This document shows positions 8,468-16,505 of a stretch of DNA of 64,000 nt, one piece after another (the first letter of the stretch is position 1; every line of letters starts with the position of its first letter). This stretch comes from Pseudolabrys sp. (GTDB lineage Bacteria > Pseudomonadota > Alphaproteobacteria > Rhizobiales > Xanthobacteraceae), in the NCBI GenBank assembly GCA_019635575.1, contig JAHBZF010000004.1:1-64000 (forward strand). The letters run 5' to 3'. The notes below the pieces were generated by a model. That model was not told where the DNA came from and ran no database searches. It was given only the letters and a program-made list of their open reading frames with translations. Position numbers and translations under genes: made by a program.

Positions 8468-10093
8468 ATGCCTCAGCACGGCTTCGACTACATCATCATC
8501 GGCGCCGGTTCGGCCGGCTGCACGCTGGCGAACCGGCTTACCGAGGATCGCGGCGTTTCGGTGCTGCTGATCGAGGCGGGCGGCTGGGATCGGCATCCGC
8601 TGCTCAAGCTGCCGCTCGGCTGGGGCAAGGTGCTGCTCGATCGCATGTACGATTGGGGCTACGACACCGTGCCCGAGCCGACCATGGGCGGGCGGCGCAT
8701 CGAGGTCGCGCGCGGCAAGGTGATCGGCGGTTCGTCATCGATCAACGCCATGGCCTATGTGCGCGGCAATCGCGCCGACTACGACCGCTGGGCCGGCTAT
8801 GGTTTGCCCGGCTGGTCGTATCGCGAGGTCCTGCCGTATTTCCGCAAGCAGGAAAGCTGGGAAAAGGGCGCGAACGAGTATCGCGGCGGCAGCGGGCCGC
8901 TCGGCACGCGGGCGGCGCGCTACGAAGATCCGTTGGTGGACGCCTACATGGCGGCGGCCAAATCGGCCGGCTACGCGCTGAACGACGACTATAACGGCGC
9001 GAGCCAGGACGGCTTCGCGCGCATGCAGATGACCATTCGCGGCGGGCATCGCGAGAGCGCCTCGCGCGCTTATCTGCGTCCGGCGCTGGAACGGCCGAAC
9101 CTGACGGTGCGCACCGACACGCTGGTGACGCGCATCGTCATCGAGAACAACCGCGCCACCGGCGTCGAATGCCTTCAGGCCGGCGAGCGGCGTTTCGTGC
9201 CGGCCGGGCGCGAGGTGATTCTGTCCGGCGGTTCGATCAATTCGCCGCAACTGCTGATGTTGTCGGGGGTAGGCGATCCCGATGCGTTGCGCGCGCATGA
9301 CATCGCGGTGAAGGCGGCGCTGCCGGGTGTCGGGCAGAACCTGCAGGATCACGCGGCGGCGTTGTTGATCTATGGCCGGCGCGACGAAAGCCCGCTGCTG
9401 CGCCATATGCGGCTCGACCGGCTCGCGCTGGGCTTGGCCGAAGGTTATCTGCGCGGCACCGGGTTCGCGACCGATCTGCCCGGCGGCATGACCGCGTTCG
9501 TCAAAAGCCGGCCCGACGAACCGATCCCGGATATCCAGCTTCTGTTCATTTCCGGCTCGCTGGCGGCGAAGCCCTATCTGCCGCCGTTTTCGCAGCCGTT
9601 CGCGGACAGCTTTGCCTGCCGCATCGTGCTGTTGCGGCCGGAGAGTCGCGGCGCGATCACGCTGGCCTCGGCCAATCCGCTGACGCATCCGTCGATCCGT
9701 CAGGGCCTCCTGGCGACATCGACCGACTGGCGGCGGCTGCGCGACGGCATCCGTATCTTCCGCGATCTCGCCCGCGCGCGGGAGATTGCGCCGTTCGTTG
9801 CCCGCGATATCGCGCCGGCCGCCGACGTCACCACCGACGAGCAGATCGAGGCGTTCACGCGGCAGACGGCGGTGACGGCGCATCATCCGTGCGGGACATG
9901 CAAAATGGGACGCGACGACGATCCGATGGCGGTGGTCGACGGCGAGCTTCGCGTGCGCGGTGTCGATGGCTTGCGCGTGGTCGATGCATCGGTGTTCCCC
10001 GATCTCGTCGGCGGCAACATCAACGGTCCGGTGATCATGGTGGCGGAGCGTGCCGCCGATCTGATCCGCGGCCGCGTCCCAGCGGCGGCCTGA
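8468..10093 (+). CDS. GMC family FAD-dependent oxidoreductase (choline dehydrogenase-like)
   Basis: The product has 541 residues, the usual GMC length. The N-terminal FAD-binding motif is IIIGAGSAGCTLANRL. GMC signature pieces follow: GKVIGGSSSINAMAYVRGN with DYDRWA, and GGSINSPQLLMLSGVG. The C-terminal active site has HHPCGTCKMG and GGNINGPVIMVAERAADLI, carrying the catalytic His and Asn positions. It oxidises an alcohol to aldehyde or ketone; the substrate is unknown. It is the last gene of the plus-strand run and ends 6 bp from the convergent LysR gene. Confidence 0.93.
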   Translation: MPQHGFDYIIIGAGSAGCTLANRLTEDRGVSVLLIEAGGWDRHPLLKLPLGWGKVLLDRMYDWGYDTVPEPTMGGRRIEVARGKVIGGSSSINAMAYVRGNRADYDRWAGYGLPGWSYREVLPYFRKQESWEKGANEYRGGSGPLGTRAARYEDPLVDAYMAAAKSAGYALNDDYNGASQDGFARMQMTIRGGHRESASRAYLRPALERPNLTVRTDTLVTRIVIENNRATGVECLQAGERRFVPAGREVILSGGSINSPQLLMLSGVGDPDALRAHDIAVKAALPGVGQNLQDHAAALLIYGRRDESPLLRHMRLDRLALGLAEGYLRGTGFATDLPGGMTAFVKSRPDEPIPDIQLLFISGSLAAKPYLPPFSQPFADSFACRIVLLRPESRGAITLASANPLTHPSIRQGLLATSTDWRRLRDGIRIFRDLARAREIAPFVARDIAPAADVTTDEQIEAFTRQTAVTAHHPCGTCKMGRDDDPMAVVDGELRVRGVDGLRVVDASVFPDLVGGNINGPVIMVAERAADLIRGRVPAAA

Positions 10094-10099
10094 AAAAAC

Positions 10100-11053
10100 C
10101 TAGACCTGCGGCAGCGGTGTCGTGCTGACCGCATCGGGATCGGTGGTGCCGAGCCGCCGTCCGGTGTTCTGCATCTCGAATTCCTTGATGACGATCTGCG
10201 CGGCGCGCGTGAAGACGTGGTCCTTGAGATGGACCAGCCCCATCCGCAGCGTCGGCAGCCGTTCCGACAATTCGACGATTGCGTATTGATGGTCGTCGAA
10301 CGAATGCCGCCACGGCGGGCGCGCATTGAGGATCGAATAGCCCATGCCGCTTGCCACCATGCTGCGCACCATCTGCGGCGAGGTGGTGCGATAGACGATG
10401 TTCGGGGCGATGCCGGCGCTTTCGAAGATCGACTGGAAATAGTCGCGGGTATAAGGCAGGTCGAGCAGGATCATCGGCTCGTCGGCGAGCATGCGCAGAT
10501 TGACGCGCGCATGTTGCGTCAGCGGATGCTGGCGCGACAGCAGCGCATAGGGCGGAAAGCTGCGCACGCCATAGAAGCTGATGTCGGCTTCGAGATTGAG
10601 ATTGTAGGTGATGGCGATCTCGAACGCGCCCTCGCGCAGTCCCTCGACCACTTCTTTCACGTCGAGTTCGCGGCAGCCGACCGTGAGATTGGGATAGTGG
10701 GCGCGGATCGATTTCATCAGCGACGGCATCACCAGCGGCGCCAGCGTCAGCAGACAGCCCACCTCCAGCGTACCACTTAGTCCCTTGACGAATTCATTGG
10801 TCATCTGGCCGAAGCGGTCGGCCTGCGCCAGCAGCCGCTTGGCCTCGGCGAACACCTGGTGGCCGATGGCGGTCAGCGACAAACCCTTGGCGTGATGGCG
10901 CGTGAACAGCTTGGTGTCGAGCGCGGCTTCCAGTTCGGCGATGGCGGCGGAAATCGACGGCTGGCTGATATTGGCTTTCTGCGACGCGCGGGTGACGCTC
11001 TTCAATTCGGCCGAGAGCACGAAATAGCGCAACTGCTTCAGCGTGAAGTTCAT
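10100..11053 (-). CDS. LysR family transcriptional regulator
   Basis: The product has 317 residues from the ATG at 11053; a GTG at 11062 would add three residues. The N-terminal winged HTH reads FTLKQLRYFVLSAELKSVTR with SISAAIAELEAALDTKLF, followed by an effector-binding domain of two periplasmic-protein-like lobes. It is divergent from the amidase gene, the classical LysR arrangement. The 145-bp gap holds inverted repeats including an ATAGG-N5-CCTAT box that overlaps a TATACT sequence suited as the lysR -10. It probably controls the amidase and the Rieske operon; the inducer is unknown. Confidence 0.92.
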   Translation of the reverse strand: MNFTLKQLRYFVLSAELKSVTRASQKANISQPSISAAIAELEAALDTKLFTRHHAKGLSLTAIGHQVFAEAKRLLAQADRFGQMTNEFVKGLSGTLEVGCLLTLAPLVMPSLMKSIRAHYPNLTVGCRELDVKEVVEGLREGAFEIAITYNLNLEADISFYGVRSFPPYALLSRQHPLTQHARVNLRMLADEPMILLDLPYTRDYFQSIFESAGIAPNIVYRTTSPQMVRSMVASGMGYSILNARPPWRHSFDDHQYAIVELSERLPTLRMGLVHLKDHVFTRAAQIVIKEFEMQNTGRRLGTTDPDAVSTTPLPQV

Positions 11054-11080
11054 GACGCTCACTCTGCAGGCCGATGGTCG

Positions 11081-11134
11081 AGTATAGGAAAAACCTATTG
11101 CTCTGAATAGAGAAAATGGATTTTGCTATCCATT
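11081..11134. promoter_or_regulatory. LysR operator region between lysR and amidase
   Basis: Three inverted repeats are stacked here. ATAGG-N5-CCTAT (11084-11098) has the T-N11-A form of LysR boxes. CTATT-N6-AATAG (11095-11110) overlaps it. AATGGAT-N6-ATCCATT (11115-11134) is a 7-bp perfect dyad. The reverse complement of 11081-11086 is TATACT, a good -10 for lysR, so box 1 would give autoregulation. I see no convincing -10 for the amidase, as expected for an activator-dependent promoter. Confidence 0.6.
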
Positions 11135-11198
11135 CGCGCCCCTCTAGGGTCGTCCATCATCTTGTGAACACAAGGGTTTTGGGCATGGGGTTTGCGGC

Positions 11199-12491
11199 AT
11201 GAGCGGGCAGGCTCTCATCCACGACGGCGTCACGGCCCTGATCCCGCGCCTGCAGAGCCGTGCGCTGTCGGCAGCGGCGGTGGCCGAGGCGTGTCTCGCG
11301 CGGATCGATGCGCGCGAAGCGGCGGTCGGCGCCTGGCAGTTCCTCGATCGGGTGGCGGTGCGGCGCGCCGCCGCCGAACTTGATAGCGGACCCGTGCGCG
11401 GTGTGCTGCACGGCATCCCGATCGGCATCAAGGACATCATCGATGTTGCAGGATGGCCGACCGGATGCGGTTCGTCGGTTTATGCCGATCGCATCGCGCA
11501 ACGCGACGCGGCCTGCGTCGCGCGTCTCCGCGCGGCCGGCGCGCTCATCATCGGCAAGACGGTGACCACCGAGTTCAGTTATTTCCGTCCGGGCAAGACC
11601 GCGAACCCGCAGAATCTCGCGCATACGCCTGGCGGTTCCTCGAGCGGCTCTGCTGCCGCGGTCGCGGATAGGATGGTGCCGGCTGCGCTCGGCGCGCAGA
11701 CGGCCGGCTCGTTGACGCGGCCGGCGGCCTATTGCGGTGTGATCGGTTTCAAGGCGACGCGCGACACGATTCCGCTCGAGGGCATCGAGCCGCTGGCGCA
11801 TTCGCTCGACAGTCTCGGCTGGCTGGTGCGCGACGTCGAGGACGCCGAGGTACTGCGCGCGGTGCTCACCGGCGAAACCTATCGGCCGCTCGCGCTGTTG
11901 CCGCAGGCGCCGCGACTGGCGATCTGCGAAACCAACGAGTGGTCGCATGCGGACGACGATGCACGCCGCATCTTGCAGCACGCGGCGGACCGTTTGCGCG
12001 CGGGTGGGGCGCAGGTGACGACGCTGACATTGCCGGACGAGTTTTCCGGCCTGGTCGAATGTCATGTGCGCATCATGGCCTATGAAGCAGCGCGCGCGCT
12101 CGGTGCGGTCGTCGATGCGCATGGCGACGCCATCAGCGCGCAACTGCGCGCGTTGGTCGAAAGCGGGCGTGCCGTATCCGATACGGACTATGCGTCGGCG
12201 CAGCACCGCACCGCCGTCGCGATGCGCAAGCTCGAATCCATTTTCGAGACCTGCGACGCGATCGTCGCGCCGAGCGCGCCGGGCGAAGCGCCGGCCGGAT
12301 TGAGCGCTACCGGCGATCCGGTGTTCAGCCGTGTGTGGACCTTGCTGCAGGGGCCATCGATCGCGCTACCGGTGCGGCGCGGCTCGCGCGGACTTCCGTT
12401 GGGAATCCAGCTCATTGGCCGCCGCAACGGCGACCGCGCGCTGGCCGAGGTGGCCAAATGGGCCGCAGGTCAGTTCAACGAGGCGGTCTGA
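11199..12491 (+). CDS. Amidase signature family hydrolase
   Basis: The product has 430 residues. The Ser-cisSer-Lys triad of the family is visible: Lys78 in GIPIGIKDIID, Ser147 in TPGGSSSGSAAAV and nucleophile Ser171 in GAQTAGSLTRPAAYCG. It hydrolyses a carboxamide to acid and ammonia; it is not close to GatA in length. It is the first gene downstream of the divergent LysR promoter and is followed 106 bp later by the Rieske oxygenase. It may convert an aromatic or heteroaromatic amide to the acid that the oxygenase attacks (inference). Confidence 0.9.
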   Translation: MSGQALIHDGVTALIPRLQSRALSAAAVAEACLARIDAREAAVGAWQFLDRVAVRRAAAELDSGPVRGVLHGIPIGIKDIIDVAGWPTGCGSSVYADRIAQRDAACVARLRAAGALIIGKTVTTEFSYFRPGKTANPQNLAHTPGGSSSGSAAAVADRMVPAALGAQTAGSLTRPAAYCGVIGFKATRDTIPLEGIEPLAHSLDSLGWLVRDVEDAEVLRAVLTGETYRPLALLPQAPRLAICETNEWSHADDDARRILQHAADRLRAGGAQVTTLTLPDEFSGLVECHVRIMAYEAARALGAVVDAHGDAISAQLRALVESGRAVSDTDYASAQHRTAVAMRKLESIFETCDAIVAPSAPGEAPAGLSATGDPVFSRVWTLLQGPSIALPVRRGSRGLPLGIQLIGRRNGDRALAEVAKWAAGQFNEAV

Positions 12492-12520
12492 TTGGACATA
12501 GAATAATTCTATCTTATGCA
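12492..12520 (+). promoter_or_regulatory. Candidate promoter with LysR-type box for the Rieske operon
   Basis: This is an AT-rich stretch in an otherwise GC-rich window. A possible -35 TTGGAC (12492-12497) and a weak -10 TATGCA (12515-12520) are 17 bp apart. Between them lies a perfect palindrome, ATAGAAT-A-ATTCTAT (12498-12512). It has the same ATAG-N7-CTAT form as the box in front of lysR (11084-11098). This suggests the same LysR protein binds both sites. The Rieske start codon is at 12598. Confidence 0.55.
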
Positions 12521-12597
12521 GAGCTAATTGATATTTTATCTTTGCACCGTGCCACGCCGATACTTCCCGCAGCGATGTCGCTTTGCCGGAGGGTCGT

Positions 12598-13962
12598 ATG
12601 GCGAAGAAGCAGTTCCTGAAGGTTTCCTACGGCGGATATTACCAGGAGCCGGTTCCACCGGAGACGGCGGACCTCACCCATGTGGAAAAAGGCTCGCGCG
12701 CCGGCGAACTGCTGCGGCGGTACTGGCAGCCGGTCTGCCTGTCCGAAGAGGTCACTGAACTTCCCAAGCGCGAGCGGATGTTCGGCGAAGACCTGGTCGT
12801 CTTCCGCACCACCGAGAACAAGGTCGCCATCGTTCACCGCCACTGTCCGCACCGCGGCACGTCGCTGGAATTCGGCTTGTGCGAGAAGGATGGCATCCGC
12901 TGCTGCTACCATGGCTGGCTGATCGCGCCGGACGGCACCATCCTTGAGACGCCCGGCGATCCGCCCGGCAGCACGCTCAAGGACCGCCTGATGCACGGCG
13001 CCTATCCGGCGATGGAATACAAGGGCCTGATCTTCGGTTATTTCGGCCCGCCGGAAGAGATGCCGGAATTCCCGGTCTACGACAGCTACGATTATCCCGG
13101 CGACATGATGCGGCCCTACAGCCTGCAGTATCCCTGCAACTGGCTGCAGGTGCATGAGAACGTGATGGACCCGGCGCATGCGGTGTTCCTGCACACGCGT
13201 ATCACCTATTCGCACTTCGCCGATGCGTGGGGCGAACTGCCGGAAATGGATTTCGTCGAGACGCCGACCGGCATGATTTATGTCACGTCGCGGCGCTGGA
13301 ACGAGAACGTCTGGGTCCGCTCCAACGACATCATCCTGCCGAACCAGGCGCAGGTCGGACATATCTGGGAAGACGGCCAGCAGGATCTCAAGGAATTTTC
13401 CCGCGTCGGCATCACCCGCTGGACCACGCCGGTCGACAACGAGAACTGCAAGGTGATCGGCTGGCGCCACTTCCATCCGGAAGTCAATTCGCGCGGCATC
13501 GGCAATCCCGATCTGTGCGGCGCCGAGAAGGTCGATTTCGTCGGACAGGACGGCTACCGCACCTATGAGGAGCGCCAGCGCGTGCCGGGCGATTTTGACG
13601 CGCAGGTCTCGCAGCGGCCGATCGCGCGTCATGCGCTCGAGCATCTCACCTATTGCGACAAGGGCGTGGTGATGCTGCGCCGGCTGCTGATGCGCGAGAT
13701 CAAGAAGCTCGAGGCGCAGGAGCCGCTGTCGAAGTCGGGCGTTCTCAGCCAGGGCATGATCCCGACCTATTGCCACGACACCGTGGTCGAAGTGCCGTCG
13801 AAGCCGCAATGGGACGATGATGAACTGGTGCGGCGAATTGGCAGCGACCTCACCAAGATCATCGTTGAGGGCGATTATCACGCGACCGACGACCGGCTCG
13901 ATCAGGTGCGCACCCGCATCCAGAACTACGTCAAGTCGGTCAACGCGGAAGCCGCGGAATAA
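12598..13962 (+). CDS. Rieske 2Fe-2S aromatic-ring oxygenase, phthalate 4,5-dioxygenase-like
   Basis: The product has 454 residues. The Rieske centre is C83-P-H85 and C102-x2-H105 (HRHCPHRG and RCCYHGW). The mononuclear iron site is in ENVMDPAHAVFLHTR, giving the H-x4-H pair. The architecture matches the phthalate-dioxygenase-type alpha subunits that work as homo-oligomers with a reductase and no beta subunit. ATG at 12598 is chosen over an in-frame TTG at 12583 because GGAGGG stands at correct spacing. The partner reductase is probably the gene at 20644. It likely hydroxylates or demethylates an aromatic acid. Confidence 0.92.
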   Translation: MAKKQFLKVSYGGYYQEPVPPETADLTHVEKGSRAGELLRRYWQPVCLSEEVTELPKRERMFGEDLVVFRTTENKVAIVHRHCPHRGTSLEFGLCEKDGIRCCYHGWLIAPDGTILETPGDPPGSTLKDRLMHGAYPAMEYKGLIFGYFGPPEEMPEFPVYDSYDYPGDMMRPYSLQYPCNWLQVHENVMDPAHAVFLHTRITYSHFADAWGELPEMDFVETPTGMIYVTSRRWNENVWVRSNDIILPNQAQVGHIWEDGQQDLKEFSRVGITRWTTPVDNENCKVIGWRHFHPEVNSRGIGNPDLCGAEKVDFVGQDGYRTYEERQRVPGDFDAQVSQRPIARHALEHLTYCDKGVVMLRRLLMREIKKLEAQEPLSKSGVLSQGMIPTYCHDTVVEVPSKPQWDDDELVRRIGSDLTKIIVEGDYHATDDRLDQVRTRIQNYVKSVNAEAAE

Positions 13963-13994
13963 GCGACACAAAGAAGCGAAGGGAATATTCGGAT

Positions 13995-14606
13995 ATGACG
14001 CGCAGCCCCATTCATCCCGGCGCCGTGGCCTGGACCGGCGAAAATCCCGGCATCTATCTCAAGGACACGCAGGACGGTCCGTGGACCGGACTCGCGACGT
14101 TCTTCCGCATCACCTGGTCGCCGTATGGCCGTGGTTGCGGCGTGCTGCTGCTCGACCAGCCGAATGTCGAGAAGGGTCTGCCGGAGGTGCAGAACTTCCT
14201 GATCAGCGATAACGAGAAGCTCGCGCGCTATCTCGTCAGCGATTTCTTCTCCAAGTTCGCGTCGTTCCGCGTCTCGCCCGGCATCAAGGCGATCACCTAT
14301 CTGCCGCTGACCGCGGCGCGCCGCGACGGCGATGCCGTATCGTCCTACGCGGAGATCGTCGCGTCGAAAGATCTTGAAGTGGTGATGCGCTGGAACAAGC
14401 TCGGCGCGCCTTACGCTGTCGACATGCCGCCGGAGAAGGGGCCGACCCAGCGCCACGAGATGTACAGCCTGTTCCTGGATTCGCCCGAGGCGTCGGTGAC
14501 GGTCAACGGCAAGCCATTGAAGGGCAAGGTGATGCAGCGCGATTTCGCCGATACCAAAAAACCGACGGCGTTCCTCGCGTTCTCGGAAAGCTGGATGGAG
14601 GCCTGA
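13995..14606 (+). CDS. Uncharacterised protein in the Rieske operon
   Basis: The product has 203 residues and I do not recognise the family. No signal peptide or membrane helix is seen. The N-terminus has PGAVAWTGENPGIYLKDTQDG and GLATFFRITWSPYGRGCGVLL; the C-terminus has HEMYSLFLDSPEASVTVNGK and AFLAFSESWMEA. It has one cysteine (in RGCGVLL), so it is not an iron-sulfur protein, and it does not look like an NTF2-type oxygenase beta subunit. It begins 32 bp after the oxygenase on the same strand. It could be an accessory factor or a separate pathway enzyme. Confidence 0.8.
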   Translation: MTRSPIHPGAVAWTGENPGIYLKDTQDGPWTGLATFFRITWSPYGRGCGVLLLDQPNVEKGLPEVQNFLISDNEKLARYLVSDFFSKFASFRVSPGIKAITYLPLTAARRDGDAVSSYAEIVASKDLEVVMRWNKLGAPYAVDMPPEKGPTQRHEMYSLFLDSPEASVTVNGKPLKGKVMQRDFADTKKPTAFLAFSESWMEA

Positions 14607-14616
14607 AGACCGCTAC

Positions 14617-14641
14617 GCTTTGCATGAAACTTGCAAAGCGG
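14617..14641. repeat. Hairpin between the unknown gene and livH
   Basis: CGCTTTGCA (14617-14625) and TGCAAAGCG (14633-14641) form a perfect 9-bp stem with a 7-nt loop. No T-run follows. It sits in the 71-bp gap before livH and could attenuate transcription or mark an RNA processing point between the oxygenase part and the transporter part of the operon. Confidence 0.55.
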
Positions 14642-14677
14642 TTGCCGCAACGCATCGGGGAGGATCGGGAGGCAAAT

Positions 14678-15547
14678 ATGAGCGAGTTCGTCCAACTGCT
14701 GATTTCCGGCCTGATGGTCGGAAGCATCTATGGTCTCATCGGCATCGGTTTCACGACTATCTACAACGTGACCGGCATCGTGAATTTCGCCCAGGGCGAT
14801 TTCGCGATGGTCGGCGCGCTGTCGGCGATCATGTTCTATGCGGCCGGTTCGCCGCTCTGGGTCGCCATCATTCTCGCGATCATTCTGGTCGGCCTGCTCG
14901 CCACCTTGATCGAACGCTTCGCGATCCGCCCGATCGGCACCCATGTGACGCGCGGCATTATCGCCACCATCGGCGTCGGCGTCGTGCTGCAAGGCGCTGC
15001 TGTGCTGATCTGGGGCAGCGACGCGCAGCCGATGCCGGCCTTCTCCGGCGATCGGCCGTTCAATCTGTGGGGCACGACGATCCTTCCGCAGACGCTGTGG
15101 ATCTTCGGCACCGCCGCGACGCTGATGGTGCTGCTCTATCTGTTCTTCCAGAAGACCTATCCCGGCAAGATCATGCGCGCCTGCGCGATCAATCCGTTCG
15201 CCGCGCAGCTCATGGGCATCCGTCTTAACGCGATGCGCACATTCTCCTTCCTGTTGAGCGGCATGTTCGGCGCCATCGGCGGCATCATCGTCGCGCCGAT
15301 CGCGCTGACTCAGTACGACTCCGGCATCGGCCTCGGCATCAAGGGCTTCGTCGCCTGCATCATCGGCGGCTTCGGCAATCCGATCGGCGCGGCGGTGGGC
15401 GGCCTGCTGCTCGGTGTGCTGGAAGCGATGTCGTCGGGCTTCATCAGCTCCGGCTTCAAGAACGCGATCTCGTTCGTGCTGCTGCTGCTGTTCCTGTCGG
15501 TACGCTCCGGCGGTTTGCTCGGCGATCTCGAGAAGGTGGGGCGCTGA
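14678..15547 (+). CDS. livH: Branched-chain amino acid-type ABC permease LivH
   Basis: The product has 289 residues. The LivH family opening is clear: LISGLMVGSIYGLIGIGFTT followed by IYNVTGIVNFAQGDFAMVGA. About eight hydrophobic segments follow, ending in the usual GGLLLGVLEA region. The ATG at 14678 has GGGAGG upstream; an in-frame ATG at 14624 would add 18 charged residues and lies in the hairpin, so it is less likely. It is an inner-membrane subunit of the importer formed with LivM, LivGF and LivK. In aromatic clusters such importers carry aromatic acids or amides. Confidence 0.94.
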   Translation: MSEFVQLLISGLMVGSIYGLIGIGFTTIYNVTGIVNFAQGDFAMVGALSAIMFYAAGSPLWVAIILAIILVGLLATLIERFAIRPIGTHVTRGIIATIGVGVVLQGAAVLIWGSDAQPMPAFSGDRPFNLWGTTILPQTLWIFGTAATLMVLLYLFFQKTYPGKIMRACAINPFAAQLMGIRLNAMRTFSFLLSGMFGAIGGIIVAPIALTQYDSGIGLGIKGFVACIIGGFGNPIGAAVGGLLLGVLEAMSSGFISSGFKNAISFVLLLLFLSVRSGGLLGDLEKVGR

Positions 15548-15548
15548 G

Positions 15549-16505
15549 ATGAAGCAGCAGGGTGTCTGGCCTTATCTGCTGCTGGTCGCCGGCCTGATCG
15601 GCCTGCAGTTTTCCGGCAGCAATTATCTCACCAATCTCGCCAACTTCGTCGCGATCCAGGCGCTACCGGCGATCGGCCTCTCGCTGCTGATGGGATACAC
15701 CGGACAGATTTCGCTCGGCCATGCGGCGTTCTATGGCCTTGGCGCTTACGGGTCGGTGCTGCTGGCGACGCATCTCGGCGTCAATATGTGGCTGGCGATG
15801 GTGCTCGCCGCGGTGCTGGTCGGCATCGCCGCCTGGGCGCTCGGCTGGCTCGTGTTCCGCCTCGAAGGCCACTATCTGGCGATGGCGACGCTCGGCTTCG
15901 GCATCATCGTCCATGTCATTCTGGTCGAGATGCACGACTGGACCGGCGGCCCGAACGGCATGACCGGCATCGAGCCGATGTCTCTGTTCGGTCACGAATT
16001 CTATTCCGACAAGCAGGTGTTCCCGATCGTCTGGGGCGCCTGCATCCTCGGCATTTTCTTCGCCGAGAGTCTCGTGCGCTCGCCGGTCGGGCTGCTGATG
16101 CGCGGCGTGTCCGAGAACGGCCGTGTCGTTGCATCGCTCGGTGCGTCGCCGGACCGCATGAAGCGGCTGGTGCTGATGGTGAGCGGCATCTATGCGGCGG
16201 TCGCCGGCGCGCTCTATGCCCGCTACGTCGGCTATCTCAGCCCCGGTCCGTTCGACGTCGGCTTCTCCATCAAGCTTCTGCTGATGGTGGCGATCGGCGG
16301 CTTCGCGCAGATCTGGGGCGTGCTGTTCGGCGTAGCCTTCGTCGCGCTGGTGAGCGAACTGCTCAAGCCGCTCGGCGGTTACGATATCATCGTGTTCGGC
16401 GTCCTGCTGGTCGTCGCGGTGGTCTATTGCCGTGACGGTCTGCTGCAAACGCTGTTCGCGGGTGTGCGCGGCACGCTGCGGCTCGCGCGAAGGTCGGTGT
16501 CATGA
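15549..16505 (+). CDS. livM: Branched-chain amino acid-type ABC permease LivM
   Basis: The product has 318 residues. It contains LPAIGLSLLMGYTGQISLGHAAFYGLGAY, the standard LivM signature (cut here by the helix), RVFRLEGHYLAMATLGFG-like segments and AQIWGVLFGVAFVALVSELL near the end. The start ATG at 15549 is one base after the livH stop. The livGF start overlaps its stop (ATGA, 16502-16505). It is the second membrane subunit of this importer. Confidence 0.94.
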   Translation: MKQQGVWPYLLLVAGLIGLQFSGSNYLTNLANFVAIQALPAIGLSLLMGYTGQISLGHAAFYGLGAYGSVLLATHLGVNMWLAMVLAAVLVGIAAWALGWLVFRLEGHYLAMATLGFGIIVHVILVEMHDWTGGPNGMTGIEPMSLFGHEFYSDKQVFPIVWGACILGIFFAESLVRSPVGLLMRGVSENGRVVASLGASPDRMKRLVLMVSGIYAAVAGALYARYVGYLSPGPFDVGFSIKLLLMVAIGGFAQIWGVLFGVAFVALVSELLKPLGGYDIIVFGVLLVVAVVYCRDGLLQTLFAGVRGTLRLARRSVS

